From Rhodobacter sp. (GTDB lineage Bacteria > Pseudomonadota > Alphaproteobacteria > Rhodobacterales > Rhodobacteraceae), in NCBI GenBank assembly GCA_027484145.1, contig JAIXUH010000002.1, positions 558,001-622,000 on the forward strand: a DNA stretch of 64,000 bases, written 5' to 3'. The position numbers and the translations under genes were made by a program. Position 1 is the first letter of the stretch, and the number at the start of each line of letters is the position of its first letter. The notes under the pieces were generated by a model that did not search any database, was not told the DNA's origin, and was given only the letters and a program-made list of their open reading frames with translations. Below, piece by piece: positions 32,266-40,908 of the stretch.

Positions 32266-32940
32266 TCATTCGGCCCAATGGATTGTTGCAGAATCAAGCA
32301 CCACGCGAACCGGTGCTTCGGCGGGGGAAAGATGCCGCGCGCGTTCGATGGCCGCGCGTTTTTCGGCACCGCGGATCAGGATATGCGTGCGCAACGCCCC
32401 CTTCAGTACGGGGGCAGTCAGGGTAATCCGCGGCTCGCCCGCCGCTTCGGCGCGCAGGGCCATCAGGATCGGGGCGTTGTGGTCCAAGGCCTCGGCCAGC
32501 AGATCGGCACCGGGAAACAGGCTGGCCGTATGCATGTCGGCGCCCATACCCAAAAGCAGCACCGAAATCGGCAGATGTGGGCGAAGCCCGCCGGACAAAG
32601 CGTCCAGCATATCTTCGGGCTGAGCGGCAGGGGCATAAAGCGGCACAAGGCGCGCGCGCGATGCAGGGCCGCGCAACAGGCGTTCGCGCAGCAACCGGGT
32701 GTTTGACCGGGGGCTGTCTTCGGGCACCCAGCGTTCGTCGTTCAGGAAAACACTGACATTGGCCCAGTCCAGATCAACACCCGACAGAATGTCGAACACC
32801 GGCCCCGGCGTTGTGCCCCCCGGCACGCACAGCGATGCCTGGCCTTCGCGGCGCAGGATTTCGCCCAATTCACCGGCGATCAGGTCAGCCAGACGCAGAA
32901 ACAGGAAATCCGCATCCGGGTATTCGATGACCTGCATCAC
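32266..32940 (-). CDS. pgl: 6-phosphogluconolactonase
   Basis: The 224-residue protein of the SOL/DevB type hydrolyses 6-phosphogluconolactone to 6-phosphogluconate. Visible blocks are [15 protein letters not shown] (about 36-50), [21 protein letters not shown] (near 69, in part) and [16 protein letters not shown] near the middle. It lies between zwf (4-bp overlap) and pgi. Length is normal for this type. Confidence 0.93.
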   Translation of the reverse strand: MMQVIEYPDADFLFLRLADLIAGELGEILRREGQASLCVPGGTTPGPVFDILSGVDLDWANVSVFLNDERWVPEDSPRSNTRLLRERLLRGPASRARLVPLYAPAAQPEDMLDALSGGLRPHLPISVLLLGMGADMHTASLFPGADLLAEALDHNAPILMALRAEAAGEPRITLTAPVLKGALRTHILIRGAEKRAAIERARHLSPAEAPVRVVLDSATIHWAE

Positions 32941-34388
32941 CGGATCTCCCGCCAGCGGCGGCCGTCACGATGCATCAGCATCAGCGCATCTTCGGGCCCC
33001 GACGAGCCTGCGTCATAACCTTGCGGACGGTCGCCGCGCGCCTCCCAGCCATTGATGATTGGGTCGGTCCAGGCCCAGGCGGCCTCGACCTCATCCCCGC
33101 GCATGAACAGCGTCTGGTTGCCCCGGATGACATCCATTATCAGCCGTTCATAGGCATCGGGAATATCCTCGGCCTCGGCCCCCAGCACGCCCGCAAATGA
33201 CATGTCCAGCGGCACCTGCATCAGGCGCATGCCGCCCGGTCCCGGTTCCTTGATCATCACCATCAGGTTCATGCCTTCGTCCGGCTGCAAACGGATCACC
33301 AGCACATTTTCGCGCCAACCGCGCGCGTCGTCAAAGATCGAATGCGGCGGTTCTTTGAAGGTGATGGCGATTTCGCTGGCCCGCGCCCGCAAGCGTTTGC
33401 CGGTGCGCAGGTAGAACGGTGTGCCCTTCCACCGCCAATTCGACACGTTCACCTTCAGCGCGATATAGCTTTCGGTCTTGCTCTGCGGGTTTTCGGAATG
33501 CTCGACATAGCCGCCTTCGCCGCCCCCCGGCAGATATTGCCCGCGCACGATGTCTTCGGGCCGCACGGCATCCAGCGCGCGGATGACCTTTAGCTTTTCA
33601 TCGCGCACGGCATTGGGGTCAAAGTGATAGGGCGGCTCCATCGCGATCAGGCACAACAACTGCATCATATGGTTCTGCACCATATCCCGCATCGCACCGG
33701 ATTTGTCGTAATAGGCACCGCGCCCCTCGACCCCGACCGTTTCGGCGACGGTGATCTGGACGTGGTCGATGTATTGCGCCTTCCAGATCGGTTCGAACAG
33801 GATGTTGGCAAAGCGGACCGCCATCAGGTTCTGCACCGTCTCTTTGCCCAGATAGTGGTCGATCCGGTAAATCTGGCGTTCGTCAAAATGCTGCGCCAGC
33901 GTCGCGTTCAAGGTGCGGGCCGAGGCAAGGTCGCGGCCAAAAGGCTTTTCCACAACGATCCGCGCCTCGGAATCGGCCACGCCATGTGACTTCAGACGCA
34001 GTGCAATGTCGCCGAACAGGGCGGGCGCCACGGAAAAGTAGAAGGCCCGGACCACACCGGGGCGCATCATGGCCTTCAGCACATCCCAGCCACCCTCGCC
34101 CTTGGCGTCGATGGTCACATAGTGCAGATGCGCCAGAAAATCGGCGATGACCTTGGGGTCGCGGCGCTCCTCGGGAACAAATTCGTCAATCGCTTCGGCC
34201 ACTGACTGGCGAAAGGCTTCGTCGGTCAGGTCCGCCCGCGCGGCCCCGATGATCCGGCTGCCGCCCGTCATCTGACCCGACAGGAAGCGCCGATACAGCC
34301 CCGGCAGGATCTTGCGGCGGGCAAGGTCGCCAGTGCCACCAAAGATCACAAGGTCGAACACTTCGACCGGGATCACACGCGAAACCAT
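32937..34388 (-). CDS. zwf: Glucose-6-phosphate 1-dehydrogenase
   Basis: The 483-residue enzyme oxidises glucose-6-P with NADP+ (or NAD+). The coenzyme fingerprint FGGTGDLARRKILPGL lies near residues 15-30, and the catalytic site RIDHYLGKETVQN near 185 contains the key His and Lys. ATG 34388 has AGAGGT upstream; seven earlier codons are ignored. It is the first gene of the zwf-pgl-pgi operon. No edd/eda genes are in this window, so the rest of the Entner-Doudoroff route lies elsewhere. Confidence 0.96.
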   Translation of the reverse strand: MVSRVIPVEVFDLVIFGGTGDLARRKILPGLYRRFLSGQMTGGSRIIGAARADLTDEAFRQSVAEAIDEFVPEERRDPKVIADFLAHLHYVTIDAKGEGGWDVLKAMMRPGVVRAFYFSVAPALFGDIALRLKSHGVADSEARIVVEKPFGRDLASARTLNATLAQHFDERQIYRIDHYLGKETVQNLMAVRFANILFEPIWKAQYIDHVQITVAETVGVEGRGAYYDKSGAMRDMVQNHMMQLLCLIAMEPPYHFDPNAVRDEKLKVIRALDAVRPEDIVRGQYLPGGGEGGYVEHSENPQSKTESYIALKVNVSNWRWKGTPFYLRTGKRLRARASEIAITFKEPPHSIFDDARGWRENVLVIRLQPDEGMNLMVMIKEPGPGGMRLMQVPLDMSFAGVLGAEAEDIPDAYERLIMDVIRGNQTLFMRGDEVEAAWAWTDPIINGWEARGDRPQGYDAGSSGPEDALMLMHRDGRRWREIR

Positions 34389-34414
34389 GACTACCTCTTT
34401 GTCTGCCAAGTGCC

Positions 34415-34426
34415 GTTAGCGCTAAC
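34415..34426. promoter_or_regulatory. Candidate LacI-family operator upstream of zwf
   Basis: GTTAGCGCTAAC is a perfect 12-bp palindrome with the central CG characteristic of LacI/GalR operators. It sits 26-38 bp upstream of the zwf start and downstream of the candidate transcription start, a position suited to roadblock repression. Confidence 0.55.
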
Positions 34427-34455
34427 GTGGCCGTTCTAACCGCCGCCGCCCGGAA

Positions 34456-34483
34456 AGTCTAGCATTGCATCCGACACACTCAA
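34456..34483 (-). promoter_or_regulatory. Candidate zwf promoter
   Basis: On the minus strand, TTGAGT (34483-34478) and TAGACT (34461-34456) are spaced 16 bp apart. The implied start site is near 34449, placing the palindrome at about +23 to +34. Confidence 0.4.
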
Positions 34484-34637
34484 AGCGCTTTGGGGCGCTG
34501 TGCAACACCATAAGGACGGTTTGCAAAAGCAGGTCCGGCCGCAGCATTCCGCCTAGCATCGGCCCAACACGGGGCGGCTGGCAACCACAAAACGCAAGCA
34601 TTATGGGCCCGATGGGTGCCGCCACCAGTGAAACCGA

Positions 34638-35222
34638 TCACGCGTCCAGTTCCGCATCCCAATACAAGTAATCCATCCAGCTTTGATGCAGATGGTTGGG
34701 CGGAAAGCGGCGGCCATGCGCCTGCATCTCTTCGGTCGTGGGTTGGCGCGGTGGACGGTTCAGGTGCATCGCGGCCTGCCGCAGGGTTTTTGACCCTTTG
34801 CGCAGGTTGCACGGGCTGCAGGCCGCCACCACGTTTTCCCAACTGGTGATGCCGCCGCGCGAGCGGGGAACCACATGGTCAAAGGTCAATTCCCCCTTCG
34901 CCCCGCAGTACTGGCAGCAGAATTCGTCCCGCAGAAAAAGATTGAAGCGCGTGAATGCCACGCGCTTCTGGGGTTTGACGAATTCTTTCAGCACCACGAC
35001 CGAGGGTATGCGAAATTCGGCTCTCTGGCTTCGCACCACTTCGTCATATTCTGCGACGATCTGCACCCTGTCCAGAAACGCGGCCTTGATCGCTTCCTGC
35101 CAAGGCCAAAGCGACAGCGGGTAGTAACTCAGCGGCCTGTAATCGGCATTCAGCACCAAAGCAGGATAATGCTTCAGCGCGGCCGGGTCGCGTACAAACT
35201 GTGTCCTGAAATCGCCGTCCAT
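34638..35222 (-). CDS. HNH endonuclease (HNH_5 type)
   Basis: The 194-residue protein has a C-terminal HNH motif: two CxxC pairs (CQYCGAKG and CSPCNLRKGS) flank FDHVVPRSRGG, which supplies the catalytic His, and WENVV supplies the Asn. The N-terminal 80 residues (DYRPLSYYPLSLWPWQEAI, in part) are typical of the alphaproteobacterial chromosomal family, whose role is unknown. ATG 35222 is favoured because upstream frame is low-complexity Arg/Gly. It is not next to methylase genes, so no restriction-modification system is implied. Confidence 0.85.
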   Translation of the reverse strand: MDGDFRTQFVRDPAALKHYPALVLNADYRPLSYYPLSLWPWQEAIKAAFLDRVQIVAEYDEVVRSQRAEFRIPSVVVLKEFVKPQKRVAFTRFNLFLRDEFCCQYCGAKGELTFDHVVPRSRGGITSWENVVAACSPCNLRKGSKTLRQAAMHLNRPPRQPTTEEMQAHGRRFPPNHLHQSWMDYLYWDAELDA

Positions 35223-35415
35223 AGATCGAAAGACTCCACCCCTGCCCCGTTCCCGGTCGGCACCGCGGCGCGGAGCCCCACCCCGGTCACGTGGACTATA
35301 TCTGGCGGATTGTGTCTGGCAAGCCCCCCAAAGCCTGTGCCTGCCCCACAACCCCCACCGGCGCCTCTGTCGCACAGGAAAGTGACATCCCCATGAAAGA
35401 ATCGCGCCCCGTGCC

Positions 35416-36189
35416 CTAGGCCACCGGCTCGGACACCCGCCGCCAACGGCTGGCCCGGCGTTCCCATGGCTGAATGACGCCGTAGTCGATGATCAGCATG
35501 ACCACGACAAAGCTCATGGCATAGGCCATGACCCCGGCAATATCGAAAAGCTGGAACTTCAGATGAATCTGAAACCCAACCCCGGACGACCGGCCCAGAA
35601 ACTCGACCACCAGCACGATCTTCCAGATCACGGCCAGCCCGTTGCGCGCAGCCGCTGCCATGTAAGGGGCCAATTGCGGCAAGGTCAGGTGGCGCAGCCG
35701 TGCCCCCCATGACATGCGATAGATGCGCGCCATCTCGTCCAACTTTGGGTCCATCACCCGCGCGCCTTCGCGCAAGGTGACCAGCACCATCGCGGTCTTG
35801 TTCAGGGTGACAGCGGTAATGGCCGCGACTTCGTTCAAGCCGATCCACAAATAGCATAGCACGATCACGACCAGCGCGGGAATGTTCAGAAACACCACCA
35901 CCCACGGGTCGGCCCAACGGTCCAGCCACCGCATGCGCCCCAGTGCCACCCCAAGGGCAGAGCCGATCAGCATGGCCAGCGTGAAGGCCACAGCCACCCG
36001 CGCCAGCGTGGCTGCCATGTGCCGCCACAGCGCGCCCGTTGCCGCCTCGTGCATGATGGCCTCGGCCACCAGAACAGGCCCCGGCAATATCCGGGGGTCG
36101 CCGCGCAACTGCGCCAACACCGCCCAAAAGGCGATGAACGCCAGCAAGGACAGGACAAAGATGGCGGGGTTGCGCGTATGCCTGCTCAT
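35416..36189 (-). CDS. ABC transporter permease (SsuC/TauC-type)
   Basis: The 257-residue integral membrane protein has about six helices and the EAA loop region (EMARIYRMSWGARLRHLTLPQL, in part; about 150-170) of binding-protein-dependent permeases of the nitrate/sulfonate/taurine class. It has no adjacent ATPase or binding-protein gene in the window, so the substrate cannot be inferred. It is divergent from the NosR-like gene with an 86-bp shared control region. An AAGG/AAGGG stretch precedes ATG 36189. Confidence 0.82.
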   Translation of the reverse strand: MSRHTRNPAIFVLSLLAFIAFWAVLAQLRGDPRILPGPVLVAEAIMHEAATGALWRHMAATLARVAVAFTLAMLIGSALGVALGRMRWLDRWADPWVVVFLNIPALVVIVLCYLWIGLNEVAAITAVTLNKTAMVLVTLREGARVMDPKLDEMARIYRMSWGARLRHLTLPQLAPYMAAAARNGLAVIWKIVLVVEFLGRSSGVGFQIHLKFQLFDIAGVMAYAMSFVVVMLIIDYGVIQPWERRASRWRRVSEPVA

Positions 36190-36275
36190 CCCTTGACCTT
36201 AGCCCCTTGCATCACAGCTTGCGCCCCCACTTTGGTCGGATGGCCCGATGCCTTTGGCAGACCTAATGTCGAGCG

Positions 36276-38339
36276 ATGCACCTGATCTTTTCCTTCGTTC
36301 TTCTGCTGGTCTCGGCGCTGACTTGCGCCGCAGCACCGCTGACACGCGATCAGATCGCGCCCTTTGTGGTGCCACCCTATGCCTTGGGTGAGCCGCTGAA
36401 TGATCTTGGTGTCTGGAGCCTGCGAAACTCGGGCGGGGCCGAGGCGGGGTATGTGTTCGAGACTGAACCGATGGCCCCCCTGCCCGGATTCTCTGGCGCG
36501 CCTATCAACATGCTGGTGATGCTGGATCTTTCCGGGGCCTTCATTGAAGTGCGCCTGATCAGCCACAATGAGCCGATCTTCGTTTCCGGCCTTGGTGAGG
36601 CGCCGTTTCACAAGTTCTTTGAACAGTATCGCGGCCATTCGATCAACGAGCCCCTTGTCGTCGGAACACCCTATGGCGCGGCCGGCGCGGGCACCGATCT
36701 GGTCTATCTGGATGGGGTGACAAAGGCAACGGCATCAGTCCGCATCGCGCATGAGTCCCTGTTGGCCGCAGCCTTGCAAGTGGCGCGCGAAAAGATGCAA
36801 GGCGTCAGCACCGTGCCCCCGGCCTTTCCCGACCCTGCACATACCGAAGCGCTGACCTGGGCCGATCTGGTGGATCAGGGCATGGCGCGCAACCTGAAGG
36901 TCACCAATGCCGCGCTGGATGCGGCCTTTGCGGGCACACTCTGGGCTACGGACGACCCCGAAGCACAGGCCAACCCTGATGATCTGTTCCTTGATCTGTG
37001 GGTGGTCGACCTTGGCCCCCCGTCCATTGCCGCCGCCGTGCTGACCGACGACAGCATCCGCGATCTGCAGCGGTTTTTGTCGGTATCAACCACGGAAGAA
37101 CCCATTCTGGTGATCGATACCGCCCGCCATGGGCTGGTCTCACCCAATTTCGTGCGCAACACCGCGCCGGACCGGCTGGCAGCCGTGCAAGACGGCTTGC
37201 CTGTGCAGTTGCGCGATGCCGACCTGTTGTTTGAAACCTTGACCGATGTGCCGCAAGGCACTGCCATGATCTTGCGGACTGACCGCCGCCTAGGTTTTGA
37301 CCCCGCCCGCGAATGGGTGCTGACGGCGCAGGCCGTGCGCGAACACGGCATGTTCCAGCCCGAGGTCGGCTCGACCCATTTCAGCCTGACCGTTGTCACG
37401 CCCGAGCGCTTTTTTGCCCGGCCCGCGGTGGTGGAAAAGCTGCCGCCGTGGCGCGAGGCGATCCTGAACCGGCAATCTGATCTGCTGATCCTTGCCGGAT
37501 TGCTGGTGGTATTGCTGCTGGCTTTGGGGCCGGGTCAGGACAGGCTGGCCGCCCTTGCCGCCTTTACCCCGGTTCGTCTGGGCGTTCTGGCGGTTGTCAC
37601 CTTATTTGTCGGCTGGTGGGGTCAGGGTCAGTTGTCGATCGTGACACCGCTGGCCATCCTCCGCACGGTTGTTCAGGGGGGCAATCTGTCCTTTCTGTTG
37701 TATGACCCGTTTTCCCTGCTGATCTGGGCTGTAACGATCCTTGGTTTTGTCGCATGGGGGCGCGGGCTTTTTTGTGGCTGGCTCTGCCCTTTTGGCGCGT
37801 TGCAGGAATTTGCCCATCACCTTGGCCGCCTGCTGCACCTGCCGCAGTGGGAGCCTTCTGCGCTATGGGACCGCCGTCTGAAAACGGTGAAATACATCCT
37901 GCTGGCCGGCATGGTCGCGGCTGTGCTGATCCGGCCCGACAGCATCGACACCGTGGCCGAGGTGGAACCCTTCAAGACCGCGATCACCACCTTCTTTCTG
38001 CGCGAATGGTGGTTCGTGGCCTATGCCGTATTCTGGCTGATCTTGGGCATGGTCATGTTCAAGGGCTTTTGCCGCTATGTCTGCCCCTTGGGGGCCATCA
38101 TGGCCATCGGCGGGGTGTTGCGGGGGCGCGACTGGATCGCCCGGCGCAAGGAATGCGGCAGCCCGTGCCAATTGTGCCGCGTGCGCTGCCGTTACGGGGC
38201 CATCGAACCCTCGGGCAAGGTTCAGTATTCCGAATGTTTCCAGTGTCTTGATTGTGTGACCATCCACAATGATGCCGCCACCTGTGTGCCCTTGGTGCTT
38301 GCCGCCAAGGGCCGCGCGCGGCTGCGGGTTGCCAAATGA
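36276..38339 (+). CDS. NosR/NirI-like flavin- and Fe-S-containing membrane protein
   Basis: The 687-residue protein has a signal peptide (to about 20), a periplasmic FMN-binding domain with the ApbE flavinylation-type motif D146-G-V-T-K-A-T152 (Thr152 being the likely FMN attachment), five or so membrane helices from about residue 400, and polyferredoxin-like C-terminal segments. The cysteine sets CGWLCPFG (about 500), CRYVCPLG and CGSPCQLCRVRC...CFQCLDC are visible. NosR passes electrons to periplasmic N2O reductase; NirI does so for nitrite reductase. Here no nosZ or nir gene is nearby, so the electron acceptor is open. Its stop overlaps the apbE start. Confidence 0.85.
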   Translation: MHLIFSFVLLLVSALTCAAAPLTRDQIAPFVVPPYALGEPLNDLGVWSLRNSGGAEAGYVFETEPMAPLPGFSGAPINMLVMLDLSGAFIEVRLISHNEPIFVSGLGEAPFHKFFEQYRGHSINEPLVVGTPYGAAGAGTDLVYLDGVTKATASVRIAHESLLAAALQVAREKMQGVSTVPPAFPDPAHTEALTWADLVDQGMARNLKVTNAALDAAFAGTLWATDDPEAQANPDDLFLDLWVVDLGPPSIAAAVLTDDSIRDLQRFLSVSTTEEPILVIDTARHGLVSPNFVRNTAPDRLAAVQDGLPVQLRDADLLFETLTDVPQGTAMILRTDRRLGFDPAREWVLTAQAVREHGMFQPEVGSTHFSLTVVTPERFFARPAVVEKLPPWREAILNRQSDLLILAGLLVVLLLALGPGQDRLAALAAFTPVRLGVLAVVTLFVGWWGQGQLSIVTPLAILRTVVQGGNLSFLLYDPFSLLIWAVTILGFVAWGRGLFCGWLCPFGALQEFAHHLGRLLHLPQWEPSALWDRRLKTVKYILLAGMVAAVLIRPDSIDTVAEVEPFKTAITTFFLREWWFVAYAVFWLILGMVMFKGFCRYVCPLGAIMAIGGVLRGRDWIARRKECGSPCQLCRVRCRYGAIEPSGKVQYSECFQCLDCVTIHNDAATCVPLVLAAKGRARLRVAK

Positions 38340-39208
38340 AGCGCAGGCGGTTCATCCAGATCATGGCGGCCTGCGCCTTTGGTCCGGCCCCGGCCCATGC
38401 CACGTTGCCGGATTGGCAGGGCACGGGGTTCGGGGCCGATCTGTCGCTGCACCTGACGGGTGCGGGTGACCGCCGTGCTGTTCTGGCCGCCCTTCCCCTG
38501 CTGATCGCGGCCATAGAGGCCGAGTTCAGCCTATACCGCGCCGATTCGGCCCTGTCGCGGCTGAATCGTTCGGGCCTTCTCGACCAGCCCTCTGGCATGT
38601 TCCGCGCGGTGGTAGAGCTTAGCACCCTTGTGCATGGCCTGACGGATGGCATCTTTGACCCGAGCGTGCAGGCCATATGGCAGGCCTATGCTAAGGGGCA
38701 CGGGCGTGACACGGCGCGCATCGGCTGGTCACAGGTAGGCTGGGGCGATACCATCACCTTGCCGCACGGCATGGCGCTGACGTTTAACGGGGTGGCACAG
38801 GGCTTTGCGGCGGATGCGGTCTGCCATTTGCTTTCGGCGCACGGGTTTCACAGCGCCTTGGTCAATATGGGGGAACTTGCGGCCATGGGCGGCCCCTATC
38901 GGGTGGGAATCGCGGACCCGGACTTTGGTATTCTGGCCGAACGCCAGCTTTCGGGCGGGGCCATCGCAACCTCGTCGCTGGCAGCGACAATGGTGAACGG
39001 CCATCCGCACCTGATCCATCCGGCAAATCTGCCGCCGCAGTTTTCAACCGTGTCGGTCGAGGCGGATACAGCAGCCCTTGCGGATGCCATTTCCACCGCG
39101 GCTGTGTTGATGCCGCAAGATCGGCTGGCACAGCTTTTGGCCAAGATGCCGCAAGTGCGGCGTATGGTTCTGGTCAAGGACGGGAACCTGACAACGCTGG
39201 AACGCTAA
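38336..39208 (+). CDS. apbE: FAD:protein FMN transferase (ApbE/NosX-like)
   Basis: The 290-residue protein has an Arg-rich leader (MKRRRFIQIMAAC) suggesting export, and the ApbE fold with landmarks FSLYRADSALSRLN, DGIFDPSVQAIW, FNGVAQGFAADAV and ALVNMGELAAMGG. ApbE covalently attaches FMN to a threonine in substrates such as NosR or NqrC. Its 4-bp overlap with the NosR-like gene and the flavinylation motif there make NosR-like the obvious substrate. It is also close to NosX of the nos operon. Confidence 0.9.
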   Translation: MKRRRFIQIMAACAFGPAPAHATLPDWQGTGFGADLSLHLTGAGDRRAVLAALPLLIAAIEAEFSLYRADSALSRLNRSGLLDQPSGMFRAVVELSTLVHGLTDGIFDPSVQAIWQAYAKGHGRDTARIGWSQVGWGDTITLPHGMALTFNGVAQGFAADAVCHLLSAHGFHSALVNMGELAAMGGPYRVGIADPDFGILAERQLSGGAIATSSLAATMVNGHPHLIHPANLPPQFSTVSVEADTAALADAISTAAVLMPQDRLAQLLAKMPQVRRMVLVKDGNLTTLER

Positions 39209-39243
39209 GGCAATGTCTGAAGGCCGCTGCGCAACGAATTGAT

Positions 39244-39456
39244 CTAGCGACCTATTCTGCGGGTCAGTCGGGCGGCTTTGCGCGCGCGCTTGACCATGTC
39301 GCGGGCATGATTGGCCTGCTGGTGATCTGCCTGTGTCATCTCGGCGGGTGATTTGCCGCGCCGCGCAGCAAGATCAATGGTCTTGTTCACGCCCCAGTTC
39401 ACGCCTTTGCGAACGAAGATATTGACGATCATGTTGATGATGCGGTTCAGGTCCAT
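39244..39456 (-). CDS. Small basic protein coupled to scpB, function unknown
   Basis: The 70-residue protein is basic: MDLNRIINMIVNIFVRKGVNWG, then AARRGKSPAEM and a KRARKAARLTRRIGR tail (quoted in parts). Its ATG starts one base after the scpB TGA, and GAGGA overlaps the scpB end, so it is translated from the same mRNA. An amphipathic first helix and a long basic tail suggest membrane or nucleic-acid binding; neither is proven. No TatA-like membrane helix is present, although tatA commonly follows scpB in relatives. Confidence 0.65.
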   Translation of the reverse strand: MDLNRIINMIVNIFVRKGVNWGVNKTIDLAARRGKSPAEMTQADHQQANHARDMVKRARKAARLTRRIGR

Positions 39457-39457
39457 C

Positions 39458-40108
39458 TCAATCCTCGAAAAGTTCGCTTTGCCCGACGGTTGCCTCATCT
39501 TCATCGTCGTCCTTGTCGCGCAGACCACCCGGCAAGGGGCGGTTGTCCAACAGACCCGCCGCGCGCAACTCCTTGATTCCGGGCAGGTCACGCGCTGATT
39601 CCAGCCCGAAATGATCAAGGAAATGCTCGGTCACCACAAAGGTTACCGGCCGCCCCGGTGTCATCCGCCGCCGCCCCAGCCTGATCCAATCCAGTTCCAG
39701 CAACTGGTCAATCGTGCCGCGTGACACTGCCACGCCCCTGATCTCTTCAATCTCGGCGCGCGTGACGGGTTGGTGATAGGCGACGATGGCGAGCGTTTCG
39801 ATCGCCGCGCGCGAAAGTTTGCGCTGTTCGACCGTTTCCTTGCGCATCAGATGGCCAAGATCGGGCGCGGTGCGAAAGGCATAGGCATCGCCTACGCGCA
39901 CCAATTGCACGCCGCGCCCTTCATAGCGTTTGCGGACATAGACCAAAGCCTCGGCCGGGTCACAGCCGTGAGGCAAGCGGGCCGACAATTCGTTCACCGT
40001 TACCGGATCGGCACTGGCGAACAAAATGGCCTCGACCATCCGCTCCTGCTCGCCCATCGGCGGGGCTTCGAACAGGCTTTTTTCAATGGGTTCTGGCGCA
40101 GAGTTCAT
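39458..40108 (-). CDS. scpB: Segregation and condensation protein B
   Basis: The 216-residue winged-helix kleisin-interacting protein shows ERMVEAILFASADPVTVNELSARL near the N-terminus (in part) and AAIETLAIVAYHQPVTRAEIEEIRGV in the middle (in part), both diagnostic of ScpB. It ends in an acidic tail (DKDDDEDEAT). It joins ScpA and SMC in chromosome condensation. Its ATG 40108 overlaps the scpA stop by 4 bp; the frame upstream is scpA sequence in another frame. Confidence 0.93.
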   Translation of the reverse strand: MNSAPEPIEKSLFEAPPMGEQERMVEAILFASADPVTVNELSARLPHGCDPAEALVYVRKRYEGRGVQLVRVGDAYAFRTAPDLGHLMRKETVEQRKLSRAAIETLAIVAYHQPVTRAEIEEIRGVAVSRGTIDQLLELDWIRLGRRRMTPGRPVTFVVTEHFLDHFGLESARDLPGIKELRAAGLLDNRPLPGGLRDKDDDEDEATVGQSELFED

Positions 40109-40908
40109 GTGTCTTTGCGCCGTATCTGGATTGCGGAGAACGTATCGCCCTGCCGGAGGGTGACCTGCCCGCGCTTGGCCAGTTCCAGAACGGCAGCAAA
40201 ATGCGCCGCGGTCGATGATCGCCGCCGCATCGGGTTGGTATCCCAGCCATCGGGAAGGAAGGTGGTCAGATCTGCCCAATCCCCGGCATAGCCGATCAGG
40301 CCGCGCATACGCTCCAGCGCCTGTTCCATGGTGAACACATGGTTGCGGTCCATGACAAAGGGCCGAAACTCATCCTTGGTACGTATACGGGCATAGGCGC
40401 GCATCAGGTCCAGCAACGTGGCGCTGTAGGTGACATTCCGGTGCGCGGTCACGGTTTCGGGTACACCGCGCGCAAAGAAATCACGGCCCAGCTGATCACG
40501 CGCCATTAACCGTGCCGCCGCTTCGCGCATGGCTTGCAGGCGTTCGAGTTGAAAGGCGAGATGGGCTGCCAGTTCCTCGGCCGACGGACCATCGTCACCG
40601 GGTTCGGGCGGCAACAGCAGGCGCGACTTAAGAAAGGCAAGCCACGCCGCCATCACCAGATAGTCAGCGGCCAGTTCGATCCGCAGGGCACGGGCCTTTT
40701 CGACAAAGCCAAGGTATTGCTCGGCCAAGTGCAGCACCGAGATGCGGCGCAGGTCCACCTTTTGCGTCCGGCTCAGGGTCAGCAACAGGTCAAGCGGGCC
40801 TTCGAACCCGTCAACATCAACAATCAAAGCCTCGGCTGCCATGCGGTCAGCCGGGGCAAGGCGGTCATCGCCCCAATCGTCGGCTATCGGGCCTTGTTCA
40901 TTGGCCAT
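40105..40908 (-). CDS. scpA: Segregation and condensation protein A
   Basis: The 267-residue kleisin shows the N-terminal SMC-binding block (DGFEGPLDLLLTLSRTQKVDL, in part) and the EYLVMAAWLAFLKSRLLLP-type helix (ADYLVMAAWLAFLKSRLLLP). It bridges SMC heads with ScpB. It overlaps nagZ by 11 bp upstream and scpB by 4 bp downstream, giving the order nagZ-scpA-scpB common in this family. Confidence 0.93.
   Translation of the reverse strand: MANEQGPIADDWGDDRLAPADRMAAEALIVDVDGFEGPLDLLLTLSRTQKVDLRRISVLHLAEQYLGFVEKARALRIELAADYLVMAAWLAFLKSRLLLPPEPGDDGPSAEELAAHLAFQLERLQAMREAAARLMARDQLGRDFFARGVPETVTAHRNVTYSATLLDLMRAYARIRTKDEFRPFVMDRNHVFTMEQALERMRGLIGYAGDWADLTTFLPDGWDTNPMRRRSSTAAHFAAVLELAKRGQVTLRQGDTFSAIQIRRKDT

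Noticed and set aside
34422-34625. 67-codon minus-strand frame between zwf and the HNH gene
   Set aside because: It overlaps the zwf promoter and operator region, with no SD and no recognisable domain.
34638-35222. HNH gene as part of a restriction or homing system
   Set aside because: No methylase, specificity protein, intron or intein features are adjacent; it resembles the common chromosomal HNH family.
35174-36127. 317-codon minus-strand frame overlapping the ABC permease
   Set aside because: Same strand but a different frame from a well-formed permease with EAA loop; Gly/Arg/Ala low-complexity content marks it as a shadow.
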